DNA of 64,000 bases, taken from contig NZ_CP036319.1 in the NCBI RefSeq assembly GCF_007752935.1, positions 4,092,001 through 4,156,000 on the forward strand, written 5' to 3'. Source of the DNA: Crateriforma conspicua (lineage in GTDB: Bacteria > Planctomycetota > Planctomycetia > Pirellulales > Pirellulaceae). Under the pieces are notes generated by a model, which did no database searches, had not been told where the DNA came from, and saw nothing but the letters and a program-made list of their open reading frames with translations. The position numbers and the translations under genes are program-made. Positions 8,267 to 17,509 of the stretch are shown piece by piece; position 1 is the stretch's first letter; every line of letters begins with the position of its first letter.

Positions 8267-11200
8267 ATGAATCGTTGCCTACCCGTCTATTTCGCAATCA
8301 CTTGCTTCACTTTGACAGTGCCCGCCCGGTCATATGCGGAATTCAAACACCCTGGAATTAGCCACACGGCTCGCGACATCGCCTTCGTTAAAGCCAAACT
8401 GGCGTCCGTCCATCAGCCTTGGGCAGACGCATGGGAAGACGTGCGGTCGTCACGGCATGCCGATCTGAATTGGAAACCCACACCACATGCCCATGTGGAA
8501 CGCGGCCCGTACAACCGACCGAACATCGGCTCATCCGATTTCAGCAATGACGCAAACGCCGCCTATCGGCACGCCGTCCTGTGGACATTGACCGACAATC
8601 GTTTGCATGCCGAGAAGTCCGCAGAGATTTTGAACGCATGGTCCAGCACGCTGCGATCCGTGTCCAACCACGACGCGCGTTTGTTGATCGGGATGGAGGG
8701 CTATGAGTTTTGCAACGCTGCGGAATTACTGAAGCACACGTGGGATGGCTGGTCGCCACCAGAACAAAAACGTTTTGCGCGCATGCTGCGTGAAGTGTTT
8801 TACCCGATCATCAAAGACTTCTATCCCTCAGCCAACGGCAATTGGGACGCATCAATGATGCAAACCATGCTGGCGATGGGCGTGTATCTGGATGATCAAG
8901 CCATGTTCGATCGCGGCGTTACCTATTTCCTGCACGGCGAAGGAAATGGTGCCATCGGGAACTACTTCAAGCCATCGGGCCAGTGCCAGGAAAGCGGGCG
9001 TGACCAAGCGCACACTCAAATGGGCTTGGACTTTCTTGCCTGTACCGCAGAAATCGCTTGGAACCAAGGGATCGATCTTTATCAGGCGATGGACCATCGA
9101 CTGCTGGCGGGTTTTGAATACACGTCCAAATACAATTTGGGTTTCGATGTACCCTACGAGGCTTACCGAAGCTTCGAGGGTCGTTATCACTACAAATCCA
9201 TCTCCGATGACAGTCGCGGACGTTTGCGACCGATGTACGAAAAGGTCCTGAATCATTACGAGGGCCGTTTGGGTCTAGATGCACCGTACACTCGGATGGC
9301 CGCAGTCAAGCTTCGGCAAGACTTTCAAACGCAGTCGCGTCCGGATGAACGGGCGGGCGTCGACCGTGATCGCGAAGAAACGCCGCGACGACGCGAACGT
9401 AGGCGTCGACCTCGGCAGTCGTCCGCCATGGAGACATTGATGTTTTCCGGGCAAGCGGCAAACCTAATGAATAATTCGATCGTCGTGATGTCGCCATCGC
9501 AAAACCACGCGATCCACTTTTCTGTGATTTCCGGAACGCCACACTACAAAGTCACCTACAAAGGCCAGACCGTCATATTGAATTCATCGTTGGGCCTGGA
9601 CACCAGCGGCGGATATTTCCAACCACCCTATGTCGTTGAAAGTACCGAAACGAACAGCCAACAGTCCAGCTGGAAGCCGGTGGTTGGATCCAAGAGTCGT
9701 TACCCCGATGCCTACAATGAGTGCATTGTTCACTTGCAATCATCTCAATCGGATGGCTCTGACAATGACGTTGCCGACCAAAGTCCATGGCGGTTGGACC
9801 TGGTCTTTCGTGCCTACGACGAAGGCGTGGCGTTTCGCTATGCGATCCCTGATCAACAGGAACAGACGGACCTGAACACCCAATCTGAAAACACCCAATT
9901 TCAGTTTACCGGTGATCACGACGTCTACTGGGATGATTACCCGCAAGCGGAATACAGCAAGGTTCGTTTATCGCAAATGGGCGATCACGCTATCCGGCCT
10001 TTGCTGGTCGAAACCGAATCTCATTTTGTGGCCATCGCCGAAGCGGGGGATTTGGAGAACTACGCTCCGCTGTCGTTGGATCGAAGTGGGCCGAATCGAT
10101 TGGTCAGCCGTTTCAGACACGCGACGGTGAATGCACCGCTGCCCGTGGCGACGCCTTGGCGTGTCGTGATGGTGGCGGAGCAGCCGGGGACATTGGTTGA
10201 AAACCACTACCTGCTGCAAAACCTTTCGCCGCCTTGCGCGTTGAAGGACACTTCGTGGATCAGGCCTGGCAAGGTTTGGCGCAGCAGTCTGACCACCGCC
10301 GGTGCGAAAGCCATCGTCGATTACGCCGCCGCCAACCAATACCAGTACGTTCACTTTGACGCTGGCTGGTACGGTCCGGAACGTGACGCCAAATCGAACC
10401 CCGTAACTGTCATTGATGACATCGATATGCCGGAAGCGATCCGATACGCCGACGAGCACGGAATCGGCGTCATCTGTTACATCAATAAGATCGCGATGGC
10501 CAGGTATGACTTGGACAATACATTTCGGACTTATCAGCAATGGGGTCTTTCCGGAGTCAAGATGGGATTCGTCGATTGGCGCAGCCAGTCTGACATGCGT
10601 TTCCTGTATTCCTGTATCAAGAAGGCCGCGGAATATGAATTGGTCGTGGACATTCACGACAATTTTCGTCTGACCGGCATCGAACGCACCTACCCGCACT
10701 TGCTGACCGTCGAAGGCATTTTGGGGAACGAAGAACGCGCCGATCGACGCAATCCACCACAAAACGTTTTGACCACATCCTTTGCACGAATGATTGCCGG
10801 TGCCGGTGATTACACACCGTGTTTCTTGAACGATCGCGTGACCAGCCGGTCATTCCAATTGTCCCTTGGTGTTGTCTTTTACAGCCCGCTGCAGTATCTG
10901 CATTGGTACGATCAAGCCGATCAATACGCGGGCAAGTCTTTCCCAGAGCTGGAATTCTGGAAAGCGATGCCGACCACTTGGGATGATTCGAAAGTCATCC
11001 AAGGCGTGGTGGGCGAATCCATGACGGTCGCCCGCCGCAGTGGTGATCAATGGTTCGTGGGAACGATCGTCAACGAAGCGACGAAGCAGCAGATTCCCTT
11101 GGACTTTTTGGATGCCGGTGACTTTACCGCGAAGATTTTTGCAGAAGATCCACGCGACAAGCTGAAAGTTTCGATCCACACACGGAAAGTCACCGCCGAC

Positions 11201-11272
11201 GATGTGATCACCGCATCCATTGGCCAGGGCAGCGGTCATGCAATCTGGATTTTCCCAACCGACCAACCGTAG
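8267..11272 (+). CDS. Secreted fusion of alginate-lyase-like domain and GH97 glycosidase
   Basis: This 1001-residue exported enzyme has a signal peptide ending near PARSYA (about residue 24). Residues about 25-350 form an alginate_lyase-superfamily (PL38-like) alpha-barrel with ANGNWDASMMQTMLAMG and ESGRDQAHTQMGL, both hallmark segments. Residues about 351-400 are an Arg-rich, low-complexity linker ending in METLMFSG. Residues about 401-1001 form a complete GH97: N-terminal beta-sandwich, a TIM barrel with YVHFDAGWYG, the DIHDNF motif near residue 794, and LLTVEGILGNEE. The DIHD/EGI pattern is that of the retaining, alpha-galactosidase-like GH97 branch rather than the inverting SusB branch. 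The ATG at 8267 is chosen because it starts the signal peptide; an upstream ATG at 8159 adds 36 non-signal residues. It likely cleaves an acidic galactose-containing polysaccharide; substrate is inference. The GH51-like gene follows. Confidence 0.85.
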   Translation: MNRCLPVYFAITCFTLTVPARSYAEFKHPGISHTARDIAFVKAKLASVHQPWADAWEDVRSSRHADLNWKPTPHAHVERGPYNRPNIGSSDFSNDANAAYRHAVLWTLTDNRLHAEKSAEILNAWSSTLRSVSNHDARLLIGMEGYEFCNAAELLKHTWDGWSPPEQKRFARMLREVFYPIIKDFYPSANGNWDASMMQTMLAMGVYLDDQAMFDRGVTYFLHGEGNGAIGNYFKPSGQCQESGRDQAHTQMGLDFLACTAEIAWNQGIDLYQAMDHRLLAGFEYTSKYNLGFDVPYEAYRSFEGRYHYKSISDDSRGRLRPMYEKVLNHYEGRLGLDAPYTRMAAVKLRQDFQTQSRPDERAGVDRDREETPRRRERRRRPRQSSAMETLMFSGQAANLMNNSIVVMSPSQNHAIHFSVISGTPHYKVTYKGQTVILNSSLGLDTSGGYFQPPYVVESTETNSQQSSWKPVVGSKSRYPDAYNECIVHLQSSQSDGSDNDVADQSPWRLDLVFRAYDEGVAFRYAIPDQQEQTDLNTQSENTQFQFTGDHDVYWDDYPQAEYSKVRLSQMGDHAIRPLLVETESHFVAIAEAGDLENYAPLSLDRSGPNRLVSRFRHATVNAPLPVATPWRVVMVAEQPGTLVENHYLLQNLSPPCALKDTSWIRPGKVWRSSLTTAGAKAIVDYAAANQYQYVHFDAGWYGPERDAKSNPVTVIDDIDMPEAIRYADEHGIGVICYINKIAMARYDLDNTFRTYQQWGLSGVKMGFVDWRSQSDMRFLYSCIKKAAEYELVVDIHDNFRLTGIERTYPHLLTVEGILGNEERADRRNPPQNVLTTSFARMIAGAGDYTPCFLNDRVTSRSFQLSLGVVFYSPLQYLHWYDQADQYAGKSFPELEFWKAMPTTWDDSKVIQGVVGESMTVARRSGDQWFVGTIVNEATKQQIPLDFLDAGDFTAKIFAEDPRDKLKVSIHTRKVTADDVITASIGQGSGHAIWIFPTDQP

Positions 11273-11474
11273 CCGGCCGACAACGGTCGCAGGATTGGCT
11301 TCTGCGTTGGAATCTGCGGCACCATTGATCCAATGTCGCACTTCAGGAAGCAAACTGCATCAAGTTGACGCATCGCTGGAAGAGCAGGACCAGAGGTACG
11401 ATGCTTGGTGACCGAATTGCATGGGTTCACACACCACTGCGGTGCCGTCGTCCAGCGTCAAAGGAATTTCCAAG

Positions 11475-13901
11475 ATGCGTCCCGGAATCGTTTTCTGTCT
11501 TGCTTTGTTGTCGTTGGTGGCTTTCGTTCAAATTGGAGACAGCGCCCAGGCTGAATCAGAGCCAGGTGAACTCATCCTGCGCGAGACCTTCGAAGACCCG
11601 ACGTTGCCCGCATGGCAGGGCGTACGAAATGACAAAGCACATGTCACCAGAGTGATCGGTCCCAACGGCAATCCGGGGATCAGCATGACGGTCGATGCCG
11701 GAGTCACACGCATTTTTACGCGTCGGTTGCCGATCGATAAGGTCGCCGGGAAGCCAGTTCTGATCGACATTTGGCGTAAGGCCGACAATGTGGTCACCGG
11801 CCGGGAACACTACTACAACGCCAAAGCCATGCTGAGCTGGAAGGCCAGGGGTGCCAAAAAACCGGAATACTCAGGAACCGAATTCAGCGACTTCTTCGGC
11901 ACGTTCGATTGGCAACGGCATCGCTACGTCGTCAACATGCCAGAGGATTTGGAATGGGCCGCGGTATCGATTGGGATGCAAGCCTGTTCCGGCAAAGCAT
12001 CGTGGGCAGATCTTAAGATTCGCGTGGACCCCCGTTTTGTTGATCAAGCATCACTGGAGCATTTTTTGGCAGATCAGCAACGCCGTGCCTTCGAATCGCT
12101 GACGGCAGATTCATTGACAGTGAAACGCCTGCCCGGCGGAACCGTTCAACTGATGATGGACGATCTTCATGTCCCCAAACAGTATTGGAACGCCGACGCA
12201 AGACAGGTTTTGTTAGCTGGAGCATCCGCGTCGTCGGGACCGCGTCCCCGTGCGGCTGAGGACTTCGCGTCCAAGCTGGCCATTGCGTTTGACGCCCGCG
12301 CCGATCAATTGCAAAAGGATCTTTCACGTCGATCAGGCCAAGCACTCAATGACCGTGTGTTGGAGATCGCTTGTTTGCGTGAGCGCACTTCCCAAATCAT
12401 CAGCGGTGCTGATGTTCCGTCACGGGTGACGTTGACTGCAGATCCGTCAACGACATTCCCGGTCGCGCCATTGGTGTTCGGCAACAACGTCAACACGCAA
12501 AACTTCAACGAGATTTTCGATTCGCAGAAGGGAAGTTTCCGTCAGCCTTTCCTGGATCTTTTTCGGCCGATGGGAATCACGTTTCTGCGGTATCCGGGAG
12601 GATGCAACGCCGACATTTTCAATTGGAAAGATACGGTCGGCCCGGTGGAACATCGCAAAGAAATCTTGAACTATCACGACGGCACCGGGCGAGGCGTCGC
12701 ACGATTTGGTGTCGATGAGTTTCTACAATTTTGCCAACAGGAATCCATCACGCCGATCATCACCACGGCATTCTGCAAAGATCATCCGCAGCGGATTGAC
12801 CCGAAAGAGCATCCCAAAGGTGTCCGCCATCCTTACGTGTTTTCCTACCTGAAGACAGCGCCGCAGCGTGTCCAATTGGCGGCGGATTGGGTCGAGTATT
12901 GCAATGGTTCCGTCAACACAACGTTTGGCCGACTGAGAGCACAGAACGGGCATCCCAAGCCGTACGGCGTGAAGTACTGGGAGGTTGGGAACGAATCGTA
13001 CGGCCCCGATCCGACAGGATCCTGCACGGCCGATGAATATGCCAAAGCCTTTCCGAAGTACGTTCGAGCGATGAAAGAGCGCGATCCGTCCATTACTGTT
13101 GTGATGAATGGATACAGCCAGCCTGAGTGGAACGCCACCGTTTTGGCAAAGGCCGGACGCTATGCCGACGCGTTTCAATTCCACATCTATCATTCCCCGC
13201 GACTTCAGCTGGACAAGAACACGATGGAAGCTCGACCGGACCAGTTCAGTCCGGCCACGCGAAGTGCCGACAGGATTCCCGCGTTGCTGAATGATGTCGA
13301 ACGGATCATGCAGGAGCATTTGGGGCACACTTTGCCGACGATCATCAGCGAATTCGGAATGGGCAACACAAAGGACCGCGAGTTCATGACATCCGTGACT
13401 TCGCCGGTTTTGGTTGCCGACATGTGGCGGACGCTGATCGAATCGCCGCTGGTGGTCGGTGCCAACAAATGGTGCTTGTACACCGGATATTGGTTCTCGC
13501 AAATCCTGGGACCGACCACTGCAGATCCTGATGCTGCGTTTTACGGACGGCCGGAACATGCGATGCATTGCATTTACGCATGGTGCCGCGGCAAAACACG
13601 ATTGGCGGTGAACAACGAGCAGAGCGACGGCGTGAAAGCCGTTGTTTTTCAGCGGCCGGACAGTTACGGCGTGGTTTTGATCAGCCGCGAATCGGCGTCC
13701 TGGCAGTCGCTTCAACTGGGCTTGCCCGGCATCGCCAATGAACAAGCGGAATGCCTGATGATGACCGCTGGGCACCCGCTGCTTGGTAACGAACAAGACC
13801 CGAATCTGGTGCAGCCGTATCGGTTCGACTTTCGCTACGACGCTGATGAACCGATCTTGGTGCCGGCCAATTCGGTAATCGGACTCGTCATTCCGAGATA
13901 G
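11475..13901 (+). CDS. Secreted GH51-like alpha-L-arabinofuranosidase
   Basis: An exported 808-residue clan GH-A hydrolase. The signal peptide is MRPGIVFCLALLSLVAF onward, cleaved near SAQA. Residues about 30-180 look like a beta-sandwich carbohydrate-binding region. The catalytic barrel has the family signatures RYPGGCNADIFNWKDTVGP, DEFLQFCQ, WVEYCNG, the acid/base region WEVGNESYG (Glu near residue 504) and the nucleophile region ISEFGMG (Glu near residue 625). This set fits GH51-type arabinofuranosidases, though the protein is longer than usual and could belong to a sister family. The ATG at 11475 follows an AGGA about 10 bases upstream. It lies 202 bp after the lyase/GH97 fusion, same strand, and probably acts on the same polysaccharide. 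Confidence 0.8.
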   Translation: MRPGIVFCLALLSLVAFVQIGDSAQAESEPGELILRETFEDPTLPAWQGVRNDKAHVTRVIGPNGNPGISMTVDAGVTRIFTRRLPIDKVAGKPVLIDIWRKADNVVTGREHYYNAKAMLSWKARGAKKPEYSGTEFSDFFGTFDWQRHRYVVNMPEDLEWAAVSIGMQACSGKASWADLKIRVDPRFVDQASLEHFLADQQRRAFESLTADSLTVKRLPGGTVQLMMDDLHVPKQYWNADARQVLLAGASASSGPRPRAAEDFASKLAIAFDARADQLQKDLSRRSGQALNDRVLEIACLRERTSQIISGADVPSRVTLTADPSTTFPVAPLVFGNNVNTQNFNEIFDSQKGSFRQPFLDLFRPMGITFLRYPGGCNADIFNWKDTVGPVEHRKEILNYHDGTGRGVARFGVDEFLQFCQQESITPIITTAFCKDHPQRIDPKEHPKGVRHPYVFSYLKTAPQRVQLAADWVEYCNGSVNTTFGRLRAQNGHPKPYGVKYWEVGNESYGPDPTGSCTADEYAKAFPKYVRAMKERDPSITVVMNGYSQPEWNATVLAKAGRYADAFQFHIYHSPRLQLDKNTMEARPDQFSPATRSADRIPALLNDVERIMQEHLGHTLPTIISEFGMGNTKDREFMTSVTSPVLVADMWRTLIESPLVVGANKWCLYTGYWFSQILGPTTADPDAAFYGRPEHAMHCIYAWCRGKTRLAVNNEQSDGVKAVVFQRPDSYGVVLISRESASWQSLQLGLPGIANEQAECLMMTAGHPLLGNEQDPNLVQPYRFDFRYDADEPILVPANSVIGLVIPR

Positions 13902-13991
13902 CCGGGCGGATCATCAAGCCGAATTGACGCTGTCCAGCAGAACAACGGTTTCGCAGGTTACACGAATCCGTGACATCTCTCGCCTCGGCGA

Positions 13992-15284
13992 CTATCGCGG
14001 CAAGTTTTGCCAGTCGATTTCGGGCTGAGTGCGGGGCGTGGATTGCCGTTGGAAACGTTGATCCAGTTCGACGGCATCCGAAAAGAAGCCACCGTTTTTT
14101 AGATAGAAGACTTTGCCGTCAATGCCGCCGGCGAAATCAAGTCGGTGTCTTCCACTTGCGGTATTGTCTCCGGTGAACTTCGCGTCGGTGACTTCGTGCC
14201 AGTTACCTTGAACATCACCGACCCATTGATTGCCGTATTGCGCAGATCGCTGAACATGTCCCATTGCGGGGGAGAAGTTCTCCAGGAACGAGTGAAATCC
14301 CGAAAGGTGCTTGTCGGTCTTCGGCCTTTGGAAACTTGCGATTAGTTTCCATTCCTTCTTTTCCTTGTCGCCGAACCACGACGTGTATCGCGTGTTGCCG
14401 GAACCGTCGGGCACGACTTCGGTCAAGAACCGATACGTTCGACCGGCTTTCCAGGCGTAGCGTAGGAAGCTTTGACCACCCGATCCTTCGTTCCCAAAGT
14501 CCCTCGCAATCACATCCGTTCCCTTGGCAAGCGTCAACACGCGATCTTCCTTCGGGATTTTGGTGGGATCATCGGTACGAAAGGGACTCCAAACCGAAAA
14601 CAAGACTCGTCGTTCAGTTTCGCTGTTCACCTGCATGCCAAAGTAGCCTTCGCCGAATCCATTGGCCATGAAATACGAGCCGATGGGATCTTGGCCAACC
14701 GGAACCGTGATTTCGCTGTAGGCGTACTTCAGGTCAACGTTTCGCGGAATCCGATACGCAAGGTGAACCGACGGACCACGGCGTCCCCAGTAAAACATGT
14801 TGCCGTCGTTGTTCTTGACAAAGTCCAATTGCAAATCATCGCTGGCGGCTTCGACAATCAATTGCTCGATCTGTGCCGGACCGGAACCATCGGTCAATTG
14901 CAGATCGACTCGCATGTAACCCGACGGTGCCCGAACCGTTCCGACTGTCGCCGAAGATTTTTGACTTGTCGCCAATTCACAGCTCAGCATCTGGTCACCG
15001 ACCATGACCCCAACAGTGCTGTTGTCGCCAAGCGTTCGACCATCGACTGATAGTTTCAGCTCGGAATCGGAACTGACGTGAAAGAACACCGAATGAACTT
15101 GGTCGGCATCGCGCAAGATCAAAACACCATCGCGTCGCAACGACCGGTCGTGCGTGTTCGGATTGGCGGGAAACGCGTTCCCGGCCACGGGGATCTGCCA
15201 CTGTTCTGCCTGGACGATTGTGATTCCCATCGCGCTGGCGGCCATCACCGGCAGAAGCAGGGAAGCGATGAATCGAATATGCAT
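13992..15284 (-). CDS. Secreted DUF3472 protein with N-terminal DUF5077-like domain
   Basis: A 430-residue exported protein with a signal peptide (MHIRFIASLLLPVMAASAMG) cut near QAEQ. The N-terminal part (about 27-140) resembles DUF5077, a beta-sandwich often fused to DUF3472. The rest carries the DUF3472 segments GNMFYWGRRGPSVHLAY, YSEITVPVGQDPIGSYFMANGF, GYFGMQVNSETERRVLFSVW and YRFLTEVVPDG. Such proteins are found beside glycosidases and sulfatases and are presumed to bind or process carbohydrates; no activity is established. It converges with the GH51-like gene (90 bp between stops). Confidence 0.85.
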   Translation of the reverse strand: MHIRFIASLLLPVMAASAMGITIVQAEQWQIPVAGNAFPANPNTHDRSLRRDGVLILRDADQVHSVFFHVSSDSELKLSVDGRTLGDNSTVGVMVGDQMLSCELATSQKSSATVGTVRAPSGYMRVDLQLTDGSGPAQIEQLIVEAASDDLQLDFVKNNDGNMFYWGRRGPSVHLAYRIPRNVDLKYAYSEITVPVGQDPIGSYFMANGFGEGYFGMQVNSETERRVLFSVWSPFRTDDPTKIPKEDRVLTLAKGTDVIARDFGNEGSGGQSFLRYAWKAGRTYRFLTEVVPDGSGNTRYTSWFGDKEKKEWKLIASFQRPKTDKHLSGFHSFLENFSPAMGHVQRSAQYGNQWVGDVQGNWHEVTDAKFTGDNTASGRHRLDFAGGIDGKVFYLKNGGFFSDAVELDQRFQRQSTPRTQPEIDWQNLPR

Positions 15285-15548
15285 AGCGGTCTTCTTCGGT
15301 TGGTCGGGATGACAGGACAGCCATCCAGAATCGACGAAAATTGGGTGCTTGAACAGACAACGGGACGTTGCCCCCCAAGGAAAAGTCGATCGGGCACAGC
15401 CGGTCGCCGCACGTCAGTTCACTGGCCGCGCCGCCGATGGGGTTTTCTTCGGCCACATCTCAGGGCACGATGGGCGGCCAAATGGACCAACAAAATCCTT
15501 GTTGCGTTGTCCATTGACGCCCCAAACCCCATCAAAGCGAGACCACCA

Positions 15549-15830
15549 ATGGCAACCGCCAGCGCACGTCACATCCTGGTTGAAACCGAAGATGCATGTC
15601 AGGACTTGAAAGAACAGATCGAAGGCGGAAAAGACTTTGGCGCCATCGCCGCGGAATTCTCCGCCTGCCCGTCCGGGAAATCAGGCGGCGAACTGGGGAC
15701 TTTCAGCCGCGGTCAAATGGTGAAGGAATTTGATGAGGTCGTCTTCACAGGCGAACTGAACAAGATTCACGGTCCCGTGAAGACGCAGTTCGGATACCAC
15801 CTGATCGAAATCACCAAGCGAGTCGATTGA
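15549..15830 (+). CDS. Single-domain parvulin peptidyl-prolyl isomerase
   Basis: A 93-residue cytoplasmic PpiC-type rotamase, the size of E. coli PpiC. The parvulin motifs are ARHILVE, GKDFGAIAAEFSACPSGKSG, GELGTFSRGQMVKEFDEVVF and GPVKTQFGYHLIEI, spanning the whole protein; there is no signal peptide. It catalyses cis/trans isomerisation of peptidyl-prolyl bonds. It stands alone, between divergently and convergently placed genes. Confidence 0.93.
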   Translation: MATASARHILVETEDACQDLKEQIEGGKDFGAIAAEFSACPSGKSGGELGTFSRGQMVKEFDEVVFTGELNKIHGPVKTQFGYHLIEITKRVD

Positions 15831-15933
15831 TTCGACATCGACCAACCGCCCGCGGCGTGCTATCGCCGCCGCCGCGTGACGGAGCAGGGCACCGACTGGC
15901 AAGCCGAGGCCGTCAAGGTTACGTCGATCGGAA

Positions 15934-17286
15934 CTACTTCGAATCGCCCCGCAATTCCGCAGCGACAGTCAGGTAGTAATTCCGAGCGGTCGCATTGACC
16001 ATGTCTTGGGCCAATTGGGTCAACGCTTGGGCTTTGATTTGCTTGGCTTCCCGATCGTTCGGTTCGATCGCCAACAAATGATCGGCCAATTGCGCGGCCC
16101 ACTGGGAATCGCCTGATGCAACCGCCTCGTGCGCCTTGGCGGTCAATTGGTCTGGCCCGCCGGCAAGATCGGCGACCCGCTGTGCTTCCGCCTTGGGTGA
16201 CAACGGGAACAAATGGGTCGCATTCCCGTCAAACCACCCCAGATATCCGTTGAACACACTGCGAATTCCCCATTCGGGATGTCCATAGAAAGGTTGCAGG
16301 TGATCCTTTGCGGCCAAGTCATCGGGCAACTGAACGTATTCGACCAGCTGATCCGGTGTCATTCCCTGGTTCATTCCTTCGACGGTCTTGTCATGGATGA
16401 ACCGCACCGCGTTGTGATAGTCCGACAGCACCTCGTTGACCTTTTGTGCACCAAGCACTGGGTTGGTATGACCACCGACAAGAGCTTGTGCGTGATGGTC
16501 GGCTAACTTTTGTAAGCTGTCGGCCCACAGACGCACACTGCGGTTGGGAGTCCCACGAATGGCATACAGGTTGGGGAAGGAGCGATAGAAATTGTCGCCA
16601 GCGAACAGTGCTTTTCCAGCCGGATACCACACGAATAGTTGGTCATTCGTTTCACCCGGCGACGAGACCAATTCAAGTTCGATCCCGGCAATGTTCAATG
16701 ATTGTTGATCCCCTCGCAGAAAATGCGTCGGGCTGGTCCTGTCGTCGGACGAGAATACAGCACCACCGCGGTTGGGGTATCGCACCGGTGCCACGCCATT
16801 ATTGATCCGTTGATCCGACGGCAGCAAAAAACCGGCCTGCCGAGCACCTCGTATCTTCTGCACCGTCAAGTCGCCACTGACCCAACCGCGAGCCTCGCTG
16901 CCGAAATTCTCGTGAGCCCAAATCTGAGGTCGCGATTCACCCAAAAACGCGGCTGCACCGCCGGTATGATCACCGTGCGAGTGGGTGAAGATGATCGCCT
17001 TGACGGGCAGGTCCGTGATCTTTCGGAATTTCTCGGCGATACGACCCGCATCATCCAGGGTCATGCCAGTATCGATGATCACCACCCCGTCGTCACCGAC
17101 AATCATGGACACGTTCGAAACGCTGTAGCCGACCGCCGTGTAAGCGTTATCGGCGATCTTGAAAATACGCTCTTCGAATTGCTTGCCTTGCGCAGTCAAT
17201 CTCGCTGCGGCATCACCGGCGCCAAGAACGATGATCGGCTGCAATGCTGCCAAGAAGACGATGGTTGCCAATAACAAACGATTCAT
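15934..17286 (-). CDS. Secreted alkylsulfatase-like MBL-fold hydrolase lacking the SCP2 domain
   Basis: The 450-residue protein has a signal peptide (MNRLLLATIVFLAALQPIIV) and a metallo-beta-lactamase domain with FTHSHGDHTGG (zinc ligands near residue 105), FAGDNFYRSFPNLYAIRGT, and GGHTNPVLG. The following FYGHPEWGIRSVFNGYLGWFDG and LFPLSPKAEAQRVADLAGG are the alkyl-sulfatase dimerisation domain. This is the SdsA1/BDS1 (type III sulfatase) arrangement, but the chain stops after the dimerisation domain, so the C-terminal SCP2-like substrate domain (about 120 residues) is missing. The ATG at 17284-17286 has AGGA 8 bases upstream. It likely cleaves alkyl sulfate or other sulfate esters, but substrate choice may differ from SDS. 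Confidence 0.85.
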   Translation of the reverse strand: MNRLLLATIVFLAALQPIIVLGAGDAAARLTAQGKQFEERIFKIADNAYTAVGYSVSNVSMIVGDDGVVIIDTGMTLDDAGRIAEKFRKITDLPVKAIIFTHSHGDHTGGAAAFLGESRPQIWAHENFGSEARGWVSGDLTVQKIRGARQAGFLLPSDQRINNGVAPVRYPNRGGAVFSSDDRTSPTHFLRGDQQSLNIAGIELELVSSPGETNDQLFVWYPAGKALFAGDNFYRSFPNLYAIRGTPNRSVRLWADSLQKLADHHAQALVGGHTNPVLGAQKVNEVLSDYHNAVRFIHDKTVEGMNQGMTPDQLVEYVQLPDDLAAKDHLQPFYGHPEWGIRSVFNGYLGWFDGNATHLFPLSPKAEAQRVADLAGGPDQLTAKAHEAVASGDSQWAAQLADHLLAIEPNDREAKQIKAQALTQLAQDMVNATARNYYLTVAAELRGDSK

Positions 17287-17509
17287 GCGGTTGTCCTGGT
17301 GAACAATAGGGGAAAGCGGAGATGAAAGGAGTGTTAGAATTCGATCAATACGGCTTTTCTTTGAAACGATCGGACAGCCGGACTTCCTGCAAAGTCGGGT
17401 CCGGTAATTTTCTTTCATTGATCCCATGCATCTATCGGACATCGTCGGTTCTCAGAGAAGCCATCACGAGACCAAGACCGGGATACTTTCCCGGTTTGCG
17501 TTGGCGGAA

